Shown here: piece after piece, positions 47,776 to 59,634 of the stretch
Numbering within the stretch: position 1 is the stretch's first letter
How the letters are laid out: each line of letters starts with the position of its first letter
Assembly: GCA_947179155.2 (NCBI GenBank)
Contig: OX359265.1
Coordinates: forward strand, 2,899,501 to 2,963,500
Direction of reading: 5' to 3'
DNA: 64,000 bases
From: Hedera helix
Lineage: Eukaryota; Streptophyta; Magnoliopsida; Apiales; Araliaceae
Translations under genes and position numbers: made by a program
The notes under the pieces: generated by a model
Database searches by the model: none
The model's input: only the letters and a program-made list of their open reading frames with translations
What the model was told of the DNA's origin: nothing

Positions 47776-50214
47776 ACTATGGAATTTAGCAGATATCGAT
47801 AATGAAAGTTTAGTTAATGTACTTTATGGACATGCGTATAATCGACTGGACTTAGGGGGCAAGAAGCTAGAGCTTTATAGCGAGTAACCTCTTTACGGCT
47901 TCGACAATGCTCATGTCCCAATCGTAGGAACAATTAAGTTGCCAATGGTTTTTGACACCGCTTCTTAGCAATCTTCCCTAATGGTAAAATTTTATGTGGT
48001 TCATGTAGAAAACAATTACAATGCCATCTTAGGGAGGACAATTTTATCAACACTAAGGGCAGTTACTCTTGTCCCTCATCTAAAGATGAAATTCCCAATT
48101 GAATATGGAGTAGGAGAAGTTGCTAGAGATCAAGATCCTAAAGTTGTTATCTCTAAACTCTTCAGGTTACTTATGCAGGGGTCAGCAAACAAAAATAAAC
48201 TATGAAAATTGAAATGGAATCCTTCACATAAAGAGGTGTTAAACCAATAGCTACGCTAGCTGAAGAGACCGAGGATGTAGAGTTTTTCTTAGGCAATCGT
48301 GAGAAATTAAATAACAGATTTTTGAAATTGCCTAATCGTTTTTCTGCCTGAATACTCAAACATCTTTGCATGGAAACCAATCAACATGTTAGGGATATAT
48401 GAAATCATTGTAGTTCACAAGCTTAGTGAAAATCCTCATGTAAAATCGATGAAGAAGAAATGTCGAAGCATAGCTCTTGAAAGACAGAAGGTAATTGATG
48501 AAAAAATCTCTAAACTCTTGGCAATAAGATTTAATTTTGAAATTGATTATCCTGAGTGGCTCACTAATGTTGTGCTCATCAAGAAACACAACGGAAAGTG
48601 GAGGATGTGTATCAACTACACCAATCTAAATAAAGCTTGTCCGAAAGATTGTTTTCCCTTTTAGGCATCGATCAATTGAAAAACTCTACTTATGGTCATG
48701 TTATTAAGAGTTTTCTTAACGCATTCTCCGACTACAACTAGAGTACGATGAAATCTGAAGACATCCCGAAAACATCATTCATCACCCACCGAGAGAGTTC
48801 TATCTTTTGACTTTATCAATGTTGTGACCACTTACTAGCGTATGACGAATAAAGTGTTCGACTTTCATATAGGTAAAAATATAGAGGTCTATGTGGATGA
48901 CATGATTGTAAAAAGCATGGAGACCAAAAGCCATTTGACTAAACTAAAAAAAATGCTTAAAAAATTTACGGCGTTATAATATGAGATTGAATCCTACTAA
49001 ATATACTTTTGACCTCGGATCAGGAAAATTCTTGGACTACATGGTCAGTCGACAAAGAATTGAGGCAAATCCCTAAAAAAATATCGGTTATACTCAATAC
49101 GCAGTCCCCAAAAAATTTAAAAAAAGTGTAGAGATTGACTAGAAGGCTGGCTGCTCTTTTGCATTTTATGGCTAAATTTGCTGAAAAGTGTCTCTCATTC
49201 TTTAATACTCTGAGCCTAGAATCAAAAAACTTTTTAGTGGTCCGAAGAGTGTCAAGAAGCCTTTGAACAAATCAAGAGGTATATATATCCACTTCCCTGA
49301 TATTAACTAAAACTTTATCCGAAGAGGATTTATATTTGTATTTGTCAGCAAGCCCTCTAGCTATCGGAACAACATTAGTCTGGGAGGATTCTGAAGGTCA
49401 GAAGCTAGTTTATTATGTTAGTCATGCTCTCCGGAATGCCGAGATAAGGTATCCGAACCATGAAAAATTAGCATATGCATTGGTTACCTTCAATACAAAG
49501 TTGCGACAATACTTTCCGGGGAGGACTATCGTTGTTCTAACTGACCAGCCCCTCAAGAGGGTTCTCTATTGGTCTGATCTCTCTAGAAGTTTTGCAATAT
49601 AAATGATATAACTAATCGAATTTAATTTGGATTTTTATCCTCGAACAGCTATAAAGCCACACACCCTCATTGAGTTCATCATAGAGTGGTCTTCTTTCCC
49701 CGAAGAGATAGAACACGAACAATCTCCTCTTATTAATGAAAGACCTTTATCCAAGGAGCCCTCCTAGACCTTATTTGTGGATGGATCTTCCACTAACTTG
49801 CAGAGTAGAGATGGTGTTATTCTCACTTTTCCAAAGGTTTGAAGTTCAGCAGGCCATACGGTTCAACTTCACGGCTACGAATAATATCTCAAAATATGAA
49901 GCCATTATGGCATAATTGAAACTAGTATGGAGTCTGGAGATAAGAAAACTTAATTATTTATAGTGACTTTTAATTAGTTGCCAAACAGGTGTTGGGAGAG
50001 TATGAAACTTGAGAAATGCACTCACAAGTTAATCTTTAACTTGTACATGACCTGCTCGAAGTTTTTCAAAATATCAATTCATCGGTATAGTCAGGGCCAA
50101 TAATGTTATGGTTGATGTTCTTTCCAAACTGGTAACTACTGATTAAGGAACTTTAGAAGGTTTGGTATACTAGGAAATTCTGCAGCAGTCGAGCACTATG
50201 ATTCAGGAAGTTAT
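47776..50214 (+). pseudogene. Protease, reverse transcriptase and RNase H pseudogene of the Tat element
   Basis: The protease region (to about 48170) reads VPIVGTIKLPMVFDTAS, then YNAILGRTILSTLRAVTLVPHLKMKFP. RT follows from about 48410: KVIDEKISKLL, YPEWLTNVVLIKKHNGKWRM, then NLNKACPKDCFPF. Its catalytic motif YVDD is intact at 48890-48901. The central RT between 48665 and 48860 is shortened. RNase H begins near 49330 with YLSASPLAIGTTLV, SHALRNAEIRYPNHEKLAYA and ends near 50150 with NVMVDVLSKLVTTD. Many stops and frameshifts interrupt it. It ends at solo LTR 2. In an intact element these enzymes process Gag-Pol, copy RNA to DNA and remove the RNA strand. Confidence 0.9.
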
Positions 50215-53200
50215 TGTAATATCCCAGATATTTATGAGACTAGTAAATATGATTTTAAAAAAATTATAATAAGAGTTAAGATTTAAATCCTAGTTTTGTA
50301 AAACAAATAACTAATGAACGATTGTTTGAGTATGCATTATGTTAAGAATAAGTACGAATCGAAGATACGATTGTAGACGATTAGAGGTTAAATTTTTTAA
50401 CTTAAACTATGTATTATGTGATTAATAAAGATTGAATTATGTTTCAAATTATGTGTTATGTGATTTTTCTATGTATTTAATTTTTTATTTTGGTTCAAGT
50501 ATTCAACCTTAATGCTTATTAAAATCAAAGAAATTATTTTAAAGTTAAAACTTAAATTGAAAAAAAGGTTAAAACCAAAATCCTAACCTTAAGGGTTATA
50601 ACCTAAACTCTAGAAATTACTATTCACAAATATGAAAATAATACAAGTATAATAAGAAAATAATACGATAATAATACGAAAGTTATATGGTAGAAATACG
50701 AAAAGTAAACGTATGAAAAATAAAAGTCAACTAACCAAATGACTTGGAAATGAAAATTACAACCTAACCAAACTAACTAGCAACCAAACTAAGCTATGAA
50801 ATGACCAAACCACCCTTCATCCAAGCTTGGAAAATGACCATTATACCCTTCCATAGCCAGCCACTTTAGCTTGAGAAAATAATTTTTTTTTCTCTTCCTT
50901 TTTGCATAAAGTAAGCTAAGTGTTAAACCAATCAAAGAGGAATTATGATGCACAAGATGGGGTCATTTTATGTGAAGATGAAAGAGCATTAAATGGCCAT
51001 TAATGGACCTCTACCACCCGACTATATTGAGCAAAGAAGAAGCCAAGTTGTTCACTCTTTTGTTAGATCTTTTATGACTTAAAGTTCAAAATACCATAAC
51101 CTTGTAGGCCCTATAAATAGAAGCCCTAAGCCTTCATAAAACTTCACCAATTCACAACTAATTTAGAGCAAAGAAAGTTATTGAGAGTTGTTATCAAAGT
51201 TCTTGAGAGTTATTGTAAGATAATGTTATATTCAAGTATCGAAGCCTTGCACAATTTTGTCAAAACTTGTACTCCAAGAGGTAAAACTTTAGTCGTTATT
51301 ATGTCAATTTTGATTTATGTTTAGGGTAAGAAAGTTCATAATTCTTGTGGTTATAATTCTCAAATTATGTTATGCCTAGAGTAGAAATAATCACAATCGC
51401 AAGTAATTATAATGTCCATTTTATTTCAAGTATAGAGATAAAACATAAAAACCCTATTTGTTACCATATTTGATTTGTTTTTTGTGTTATTCAGTAAAAG
51501 TCATAAATTTTTATATAAGTAGGTTTATGATTATGTTATTAGATGTTATAAAGTGGTAAAATATGATGACTTAGCTTTCCTAGACATCATATTTCATCTA
51601 GCTAAACCAATAAATTATGAACCAAGTTTTCATTCCGTCTTAGTGAGCCAATTTCTGTCCCTTTCTATTTGGAATATGTTTTTCTCACCTAAAATAAAGT
51701 TGTAGAGGGGATAATTATGATGAGAATTGACTTAAGAATCACCCCAAAATATTTTGTTATGAGAAAATTATGGCTATTTTAGTGCGACTGGGTCAGGCTT
51801 TGAAATATTCTGCCTATTTTCGGATTTAAGACTTAAAATTTAGTTTTTGTGCAAATGAATTTGGTAATTCACAACACCTATAGAAATAATTAAAATAAGT
51901 TATTACAAGACTTATGAAGATGTATTATACGCTAAACTAACCCTCGTATACACGTAACCATGTATGTAAGGTTTTCGAAATGAATTAAAGTTTTTTGGTT
52001 TAATTTTAATACGCATAGATGTAAATCTTCTTTCCCTAAATTTACGTATACAAGTTATATATGCGATTTATACGCGATTTATACGCTTTGTGTGATGATG
52101 TGTTATAAATTCATGAATTGAAAGTTTATTTGTGATATGTTGACTTGAGATATATGATAAGTCAAAGCATGTTAAAGTTTATATTCGCATAAACTGTGTA
52201 TATGTTATTTGTTAGACTTACTGAGATGTAGTGCTCATTTTTGCGAATAAACATTTATTTGTAGTTAAGAAGAATGATAAGAAGATCATGGACATAAAGA
52301 AAAATGCGTAAACTAGATTATTTACTTGCCTTTTATTTGTAGTCATAAATATTTTTATAATACGAACAAGTAAATTATGTAACCGAATATTATTCAATGA
52401 TATAATCTTATTATCATCAATTGATGTTATGTCTTTAATTTGATATAACTTAGAATTGTGAAAATATTAAAACAATGTTGATAAAGAACTATACATCTGA
52501 ATGAGGGTATTGAATAACATTGTGAGTTCTGTAAGTACAGAGATTTAGCACTGATAAAGAGTAATCTTTAACGTGAGATTCCTCTGTTCCAAGAACAAGC
52601 TTGTTATTAATATTGTGAACTTCAGATTGATAGAAAATATTAATATGAAGAGATATCTCTATAAAGTTATGTGTCTAAGTGAGGGTATTAAATAATATGA
52701 GGAGTTCTGTAAGAAAAAAATTTCTTGCCCAGATAAAGATGCAACATTTATCGCAAGATTTTTTTGTTCCAAGAATAATCCTATTATTAATACTGTGAAT
52801 CTTAGATATGTAGAATTTACAGAATATCTAAATCTTAATATTAAAATAATATAAGTGTAAGTCCCTTGTATTAATTACAAGGATTTAGTAAGAATTGATG
52901 AAAGATTTTTGTAAATTATAATGATAACTTTGTTTATGAAACTGTTGGACTGAATGAGTGTATTGATAATATGGGCTGATCGTATTATTGTTGATACTTC
53001 GAATTTCAATTCAATAAGGTTGATGAATAAGGTAACATCTATACTCATAAACGATTTAGCGTTGAATTAAAAGATTTTAGAAAACTCAAAAGGAAGCAAA
53101 GCTCAATGAATGAGGTGTTATTTGTAATTATGGATATAAGTGACCGAATAGTGTAAAAACATGAGGATGAGCTAAGTTACGATTCAGGGACTAAAAGTAA

Positions 53201-53294
53201 GAAATTTAATAAAATATCTGTAATAGACTAGTTATTGGTAGATGTTATGGAAGTTTAATGTACAAAGTCCACTGTAGCAAGTACGAAGATTTTG
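50215..53294 (+). mobile_element. Solo LTR 2 (3080 bp), target duplication GTTAT
   Basis: It begins TGTAATATCCCAGATATTT and ends GGGGCATTACT, where the expected final CA is mutated to CT. A perfect 5-bp duplication, GTTAT, flanks it at 50210-50214 and 53295-53299. The first 19 bases equal those of the LARD LTR. Another shared phrase is GTTAGACTTACTGAG near 52213 against GTTAGACTTGCTGAG near 31350. It is thus a relative of the LARD family with a shorter LTR. It has a probable TATA box (CTATAAATAG) near 51111. No genes are seen. Confidence 0.9.
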
Positions 53295-53299
53295 GGGCA

Positions 53300-54564
53300 T
53301 TACTGTTATGGACATCGATTAAGAAGTCTCCTGGATGACACCCATTATCAACTTTTAAAAAAATAAAGTCCTTTTCGAAGCCAAAATTCAGGCTCAGAAG
53401 ATCAAATACGAATCCACTAAGTATTGCATCATTAATGACCAATTTTATAGAAGATCTTGTTCATCCCCACTGCTCCTCTATGTGGGACCAAGGGATGCAG
53501 AGTATGCCATTCGGGAGGTATATGAAGGAATCTGTGGAGATTATATAGGGGCAAAGATGTTGGCACATAAAATTCTTTGACAAGGATATAATTGGCCAAT
53601 AATAACACAAGATGTTTAGGACTTTGTCAAGAAATACCACAAGTGTCAGATCTTCACCTCAGTGCCACGTCAGCCTCCTGAAGAACTTACTTCAGTTTTA
53701 TTTCTAGTCCCTTTTGTAGTTTGGGGAATTAATTTACTATGACCATTCCCATAGGGAAAAAGGTTGTTAAAATTCTTAGATATGGCCATCGATTACCTAA
53801 CCAAATGAGTAGAAGCTAATACCCTAGCTCGTATTACCAAAGAGGCTTGTCTCCAATTTCTTAACGAATAAGTGGTTTACTAGTTCGGCATTTTTATGGT
53901 TCTAGTATTTGATAATGGGTCGCAGTTTGTTGGGTGAAAGTTCGAAAAGTTTCTATAGGATTTACACATTCAGCACTACCGAACCTTTGTGGTCCATCCA
54001 TAATCAAATGGCTAAGTCGAAGTCACGAATAGGACTTTCCTCAATGGGATAAAACGAAGGCTTGAGGATGCAAAAGGTAGGTGGCTCGAAGAGCTCTTAT
54101 ATGTCTTGTGGGCTTACCGAATCACTCATCGGACCACTATAGGGGAGACTCTATTCAAGATGACCTATGGAACCGAAGCCCTAATACCAGTTGAGATTGA
54201 GGTTCCTTTATCTCGAGTCCAAAACTTTGACAAACTTCTCAACAATGAAGGTTTTCGGTTAAATCTTAATCTATAAGAAGAAGGATGTGATACTGCAGTA
54301 CTCAGACTTGCAACATACCAATAGAGTACAGCACGGCACTTCAATAAAAAAATTAAGAGCAAAACTTTTAAAGTGGGATATCTGGTCATTCGGCAAGCCG
54401 AAACCTTTACACCTCAAGATATTGGAAAGTTAATGCTAACCTAGAAGGGTCCTTATATGATTATTGAAGCATTGAAGCCCGGTACATACAAGCTTCTGAC
54501 CATGGATGGGAAGCCTATCCTTAATACATGGTATGCTGTTCAGCTTCAGAAATATTATCAGTAA
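53300..54564 (+). pseudogene. Integrase pseudogene of the Tat element
   Basis: The reading starts with EVSWMTPIINF. The zinc-binding N-terminal domain is damaged: YEGICGDYIGAKMLAHK stands where HxG...H is expected, and KYHKCQ retains only one of two cysteines. The catalytic core keeps LDMAIDYLTK (first Asp), VFDNGSQFVG (second Asp) and SNG(stop)VEVTNRTFLNGIKRRLE (Glu). The C-terminal part, TYGTEALIPVEIEVP to MIIEALKPGTYKLLTMDG, ends at a stop at 54562-54564. At least ten internal stops disable it. The integrase would insert element DNA into the chromosome. Confidence 0.92.
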
Positions 54565-54915
54565 TCAATTATGTAATACTTTTCAAAGTTATTTTTAACC
54601 GATAATGTGATTTCTTCAAAATTAATAAAATTATGGTTGTCTTCATATTATTCATATATCTCTGTTTAATGCATAACTTATTTTGCTCTTTAGCCTTACC
54701 TTCAGTTTTGTCAAATAAAGTTGGAGGGGTAAAGAAGCCTAAGCGTTAACGTGCTACCAAACAGTTATAAACATAGAAATCATTTAAGAGAAGAATAACT
54801 AATTGAAGAGAAAAAAGAAAATTTTATTAGCAAAAAAATTGTATGTACATCATCGTTTAATTACATCCAATTTTATTTTTTTTTACAATCAATCAGACAG
54901 TATAATGCCTAAGTC
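54565..54915. other. Spacer between integrase and the antisense ORF
   Basis: AT-rich Tat-internal DNA separating the plus-strand pol end from the convergent antisense ORF. It includes GTTGGAGGGGTAAAGAAG near 54720, a purine-rich patch. No gene is seen. Confidence 0.5.
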
Positions 54916-57182
54916 TTAAGGAGAATGCTTCTTCTCCTGGACCAGCTCCTTGGCATATCTGAAGCCTTTGAAAAAATTCATCGGCCACTTTTTAGTTGAC
55001 CTCTTCTGCGAATACCCTAAACGCCTGGTATTCGGCTATAATCTGATGGCGATGGTCTGGAAGAATAAGGCTTAAGGATACCGAGGCTGAAGAGTTCTGC
55101 ATCCATTCAGCTTCTTTCGTAGACCAACCCTCAACAACCTTTTAGATGTTAGTCATCAAGTTCTGCATCTGTTCAGTCTACTGCTGGATTTGAGCGTTCT
55201 TCTCCTTAAGGCAGGCTTTATGCCTTTGTAAATCCTTCGCTACGATCACCACCTTTTTCCTTTCCTTATCCTCAGACCGCATAGAGGTTGCGGCTAAGCA
55301 TTTCACTTCTCTGAGAGTAGTTTGGGCAACATTCAGATTGTTTATGGCTTTTTCTCTACTTGCCTCAGACTCCTTTATATTGGCCTTAGCTTTTGTCTGA
55401 CTCTCATCGACTTCTTTGCGCTCAAGTTCGACTTGCTTGAAAGTCTGAAATAACACCCTATGCTCCTCCAACCTTTTCCGAGCTAGCCCCTTTGGCAGTA
55501 GAAACCTCGACCTCAATAAGGCTCAGGCGACCCCTCCACCTCATCACAACGCTTAATGAGCCCTTCGTGAGCACCCATTATCTGCACAAAGGTAGCATTG
55601 ACCTGTTTAAAATAATTTAGATGTCAGCTATTGCAGGGTAAGAGATGGGTGAAAGTAAATAAAAAGAATATATAAGTAAAACTGGAGATACCTAGATTTG
55701 CTGAAGAACTTGCATTTGTACGAGGATTTGCAGGCTTTCCCCCATAAATCTCGGCTCGTCAGCCAAAAACCTGAAGCTCTCGTAAGCTTCAACGGGAAAG
55801 TCCTCAAGATCCACGTACCAGGAGGCGTCGGTTAAGACTTCTAGTTCAGACCTCCCGGTTGTCACTTTCTGTCTTTTTAAAGTAGATGGGAAGTCCAATG
55901 AGCCCTCGCCATTAGTAGGGGATTTTCTCGTCTCCATCCCAAACCCTTTAGCACTCGAATTCTCATTGCCACTTTTACTGGTGGCAATTAAAAGGCTTAT
56001 CTGAGCCGATAATTGGGAAAATGTTAGAGCTCGAAAGAAGAGGGAGTGACCCAGCCTCCCCAACAACTGAAATTGGAGGAAAAGTCGCTGCAGTTGGAGC
56101 TAGAGTAAAGAAGGTCATAACCACCCCAGAGGTGAATGACACCGCAACTTTCTTCTTTACCTTTTTCGTCAGAAGGGATGCAACAACCTTCTACTTCGAC
56201 CTCTTAGACAGACAAAGCTTCTTGTCGGCAAACAGAGATTTTTAAGGTACCCCCTCCACCTCTAAGATAGCTTCATTGTGAGCCTTCCTCGGTTAATTGA
56301 CCACTGTAAATAAGACAAACAAACAGTCAATATCAAGATAATAAAAAATAAAAATAAGGTATATGAAAAGTAAGATGAATAGTTAAACAACTAATCTTGA
56401 TCATTTAGGACATCCCAACTCTCCTTAATTAAAGGCCTCTTGGAGAACATAACTTCAAACTACCCCAGCCTAGCCTTACTAATTTTGATAGAGTTCAGTT
56501 GGGTTCGGTTTGGCTCTATCCAAGGGCCAATCAACTCAATGTCTGGGCCCCTGATGAAGAACCAGTTTTAATGCCAACCCTTGTTGCTCGAAGGGGTCCT
56601 TATTAGGACATTTCTACCCATTTATTTGTTGGATTGGTAGAACCCATTCTCCTTATAGACGCTAACAGAAAATAATTGGTACAGGAAATCTAAAGAGGGT
56701 TTAACGCCCTGAGAATGACAAAATACCATGAAACTATGATGGTGTATATAGGAATTGGGCACTAGTTGGTTCAGACTGAGACCAACGGTGTGAAGAAGCT
56801 TAATAATGAACTCTTGAAGTGGGAAATAGAGGCCAAAAGGAAAGAGTTGCCTAGACATGGCAATGCACCCACCCTCGAGTTACCGATACATCATTTCCTC
56901 TCTGTGAGGCTTCTTAACCTTATAACACTCTGGGATGTAAAACTCCGTTAATAATAATCGAATATCCTCATTATAAATTTCAAAGGGAGTGTTGGTTGTC
57001 TAATACACATTCCTAGAGTATTTACTCTTATTGTGCGTTTCTACATCCTCAGGGGTTCTAAAATGCTCTACAATGAGAAGTTCATAAGTTTGCCCCTCTA
57101 GTATCCCCGGAATGGCCACGGTAACCTCATCTTCAACAAGGGGAGATGAAGACGAGCCCAAATTATTGAAAGATTTGCCCAT
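54916..57182 (-). pseudogene. Antisense extra ORF of the Tat element, Transposase_28-like domain plus coiled coil
   Basis: The minus strand opens at 57182 with MGKSFNNLGSSSSPLVEDE. In the same frame, interrupted by stops, it continues PFEIYNEDIRLLLTEFYIP, then RQLFPFGLYFPLQEFIIKLL, GLSLNQLVPNSY and SFMVFCHSQGVKPSLDFLY. This layout matches the 'putative gypsy type transposon' domain (Pfam Transposase_28), which despite its name has no proven transposase role. A middle part follows at 56066-55692. Then 55516-55178 encodes a charged, heptad-rich coiled coil (VELERKEVDESQTKAKANI). Antisense extra ORFs between integrase and 3' LTR are a known mark of Tat-lineage elements. Their function is unknown. 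Stops and frame changes show it is dead here. Confidence 0.82.
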
Positions 57183-57567
57183 TTAAAAAAGACGTAAAGA
57201 AAAATGAGGTGAATCTTTCTCAGAATAAAGGAAAAGTAAGAAATCTTACTTGGAATAAATGATTAACGGAGATTTTGCAACATGACAGAAGTTAGGGTTT
57301 TGTTTTCTCTCTCTTTTTAAAGGTTGTGAATTTGCAAAAGTGAATGGGTTTCAACTCACTCTCTCTATTTAAACCCCAAATCGGCGATTTAATTGACCAT
57401 GATCCAATGGTTGGGATAAGTAATGGCACATGATCTCCTAAAATCACGCGTGTACTAGAGGTTTTCCCTGCAAAATTGATTGAAATTCTCTACTTGTCCT
57501 TTTAAATCAAGTCGTTGGGCACCTTTTTAAATTCCAAGATTAGGTCAATGTGCACTTCTTGAAAGTC

Positions 57568-57650
57568 CATATTAGACCCAGGAATACCCAGTTGACCCAC
57601 CTATGGGAAGCCCATATTAGACCTAGGGATACTGAGTCAGCCCAATCCAA
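57568..57650 (+). repeat. Two-unit tandem repeat before the Tat 3' LTR
   Basis: CCATATTAGACC, then AGGAATACCCAGTTGACCC or AGGGATACTGAGTCAGCCC, occurs twice at about 43-bp spacing. Confidence 0.7.
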
Positions 57651-57675
57651 AGTAGATCAATTTAATTCTAAGTAT

Positions 57676-58075
57676 CTATTCGGCCTTAAAGCCTTTTTGG
57701 CTCTTGAAAACTTTATCTTTTCGGTCTTGAAGTCTTCGCACTTCCAAAACTTTATCTCTTCGGTGTTGAAGCCTTCTTGGCTCATGAAAGCTTTATCTAT
57801 TCGGTCTTGAAATTTTCGGACTCCCGAAATCTCTCCTCTTTGGTCTTGAAGCCTTTTTCGCTCCTAAAAGCTTTATCTCTTCGGTCTTGAAATTTTCATA
57901 CTCCCAAAAGTTTTTCCTCTTTAGTATGAAGCATTTTCAGCTCTCAAAAGCCTTATGTCTTCAGTCTAAAGCCTTCTGGTTCTCGAAAGCTCTTTTTCGT
58001 TGGTATGAAGCCTTTTCGGCTCCCGAAAGCTTCATGTCTTCAGTTTGAAGTCTTTATAATTCCTGAAGCCTTTTT
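57676..58075 (+). repeat. Tandem repeat zone in the 3' untranslated region of the Tat element
   Basis: About seven imperfect units of roughly 55-60 bp, built from TTGAAGCCTTTTTGGCTC, then GAAAGCTTTATCTCTTCGGT, then a variant CTTGAAATTTTCGGACTCCC. Units are diverged and alternate in type. Tandem repeats in this position are known from Tat-lineage elements and can seed satellite DNA. Confidence 0.8.
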
Positions 58076-58125
58076 TCTTTACTTTTCCACCTCATTTCAT
58101 ATGATGAAGAAGTAAGGGATAATAT

Positions 58126-58572
58126 TGTGCTGCGTATTTACTAATGCAAACGAGTTGCTTGTATTGGGTCTTATCCCTACATCCTATTAACTCTAGTGCC
58201 CCCACAAGAGGGTTCCTAAGTCCGATAAGCTTGGACTCGTTGTCTTATCACTTCGAATACTAATTAATTATCATATCCAAACTAGTTGATATGAGAGTTA
58301 CCTTATCCAGTATAAATTGGCATGACAGTTACATTCTCTAATAGAGTTTTTGCTACATGATTCCCATTAGGAATCATGATATACATATAATATTTTATCC
58401 TACTAAATATTTGTCACCTCTATTATTAATACATCTTTAAGCATATACTTATTCTCATACCGAAAGTATCCCTAACAGCTTAAACCATCAAATACTTATT
58501 GGTGATTCTTTCTGTGTTAATTCACATTCAAGCCGATAGTTGAATATGCAAAAAAAAATTTGAATGTTAACA
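58126..58572 (+). repeat. 3' LTR of the Tat element
   Basis: Partner of 42419-42901, starting TGTGCTGCGTATTTAC and ending GTTAACA. A short purine run (GAAGAAGTAAGGGA) precedes it as the probable polypurine tract. It lacks about 40 bp near its middle compared with the 5' copy. I could not define a clean target duplication. Confidence 0.85.
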
Positions 58573-59634
58573 ATATTATTCATTAAATAATCAAAATATT
58601 AATTAATTTTAAAGAAATAAATTGAGTGGATTCGCCGCCACTAAAAAACATTTGTCAAATAACTCGTTTATTAAACAATACATGCTCTAACACCACATCT
58701 GCATTCATTTAAAAACTTGATTCGGTTTATTTAAAGGTATAAAAGTTTAATCGTATCAAACTATTTTTAAAGTATTGTGTTTGAATTTTAAACGTAATAT
58801 TTATAAATTGAATAAATTAATTAATTATAAATAAATAAAATTTTCAACAGCGTTGAATGTGTTTGAAGGAAAAACAAACAAATTAATCAAACTGGACTTG
58901 TTTAGGTAACTATGTGTGGACGTACATATTATAAAAAGAAGTTATAAAATAATTATAAAGTAGTGTATAATATTTCGTCACGGAGAAAGAGGTTTTTTTT
59001 TTATTTTTTTTGAAAAACGGACAAAGACATTTAAAGTTGACGAAATGGAACACTATTCGAGGCCAAGGGAGTATTGGCACAGCTAGTAAAGCAGTAAGGA
59101 AACAGATAAGATCAAAACTAAGATGGTGACATTAATGGACAAACATGTCTCACTTTAAATGGAATATGTCTTTAAATAGCAGTCCCTTCACTCCTTTCCT
59201 TGCATTTTACTAAGAGCATAATAAAATACCCCACAATGGATCTATATCATTGGGGGAAGAAAAAGCGTGCATATAAAAACAAATAAAAGCAGCAGCAAGA
59301 TACCAAACTACCCTATCTAGTTGCTGCAACTTGCTTTCAGCTGTGCAGGAGGGATTAAAAAATATCCACTATTTTCTACCTCTTAAAAAAAATATTACAT
59401 ATACAACGTCTAACTCGTATATTTATTTTAATTACTAAAAAATATAATTTAATATATAAAAATATAAAAGTATCATTTTCTTAATTTTATTACTACGCAT
59501 TCATGTCTCGTTATATTTAGAAATAAAATATAACCAAATCATTCTTTAAGTTTATAAATTTTATAAATAAAACTTTTTTTACGAGACAGAGTATAAAATT
59601 AGTTTCTTTTTAAAATTTTTAATTTTGTATATAA
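58573..59634. other. Spacer between the Tat element and the Helitron
   Basis: AT-rich with a more balanced patch at 59040-59360, including a TATA-like GCATATAAAAAC near 59270. No exon is supported. Confidence 0.4.

Larger units (their letters stand above)
42419..58572 (+). mobile_element. Decayed Tat-type Ty3/gypsy retrotransposon, split by two solo LTRs
   Basis: Flanking repeats at 42419-42901 and 58126-58572 are LTRs of one element. Between them on the plus strand lie gag, protease, RT, RNase H and integrase, then an antisense ORF and a tandem-repeat zone before the 3' LTR. Integrase after RNase H defines Ty3/gypsy. The protein wording (YTEL/DLNKACPKDCFPF in RT, VEVTNRTFLNGIKRRLE and TYGTEALIPVEI in integrase) and the antisense ORF are typical of the Tat lineage (Tat, Retand, Grande, Ogre). 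Two later solo LTRs account for about 6.3 of its 16.2 kb. LTR divergence is large and every gene has stops, so it is old and inactive. Confidence 0.92.
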
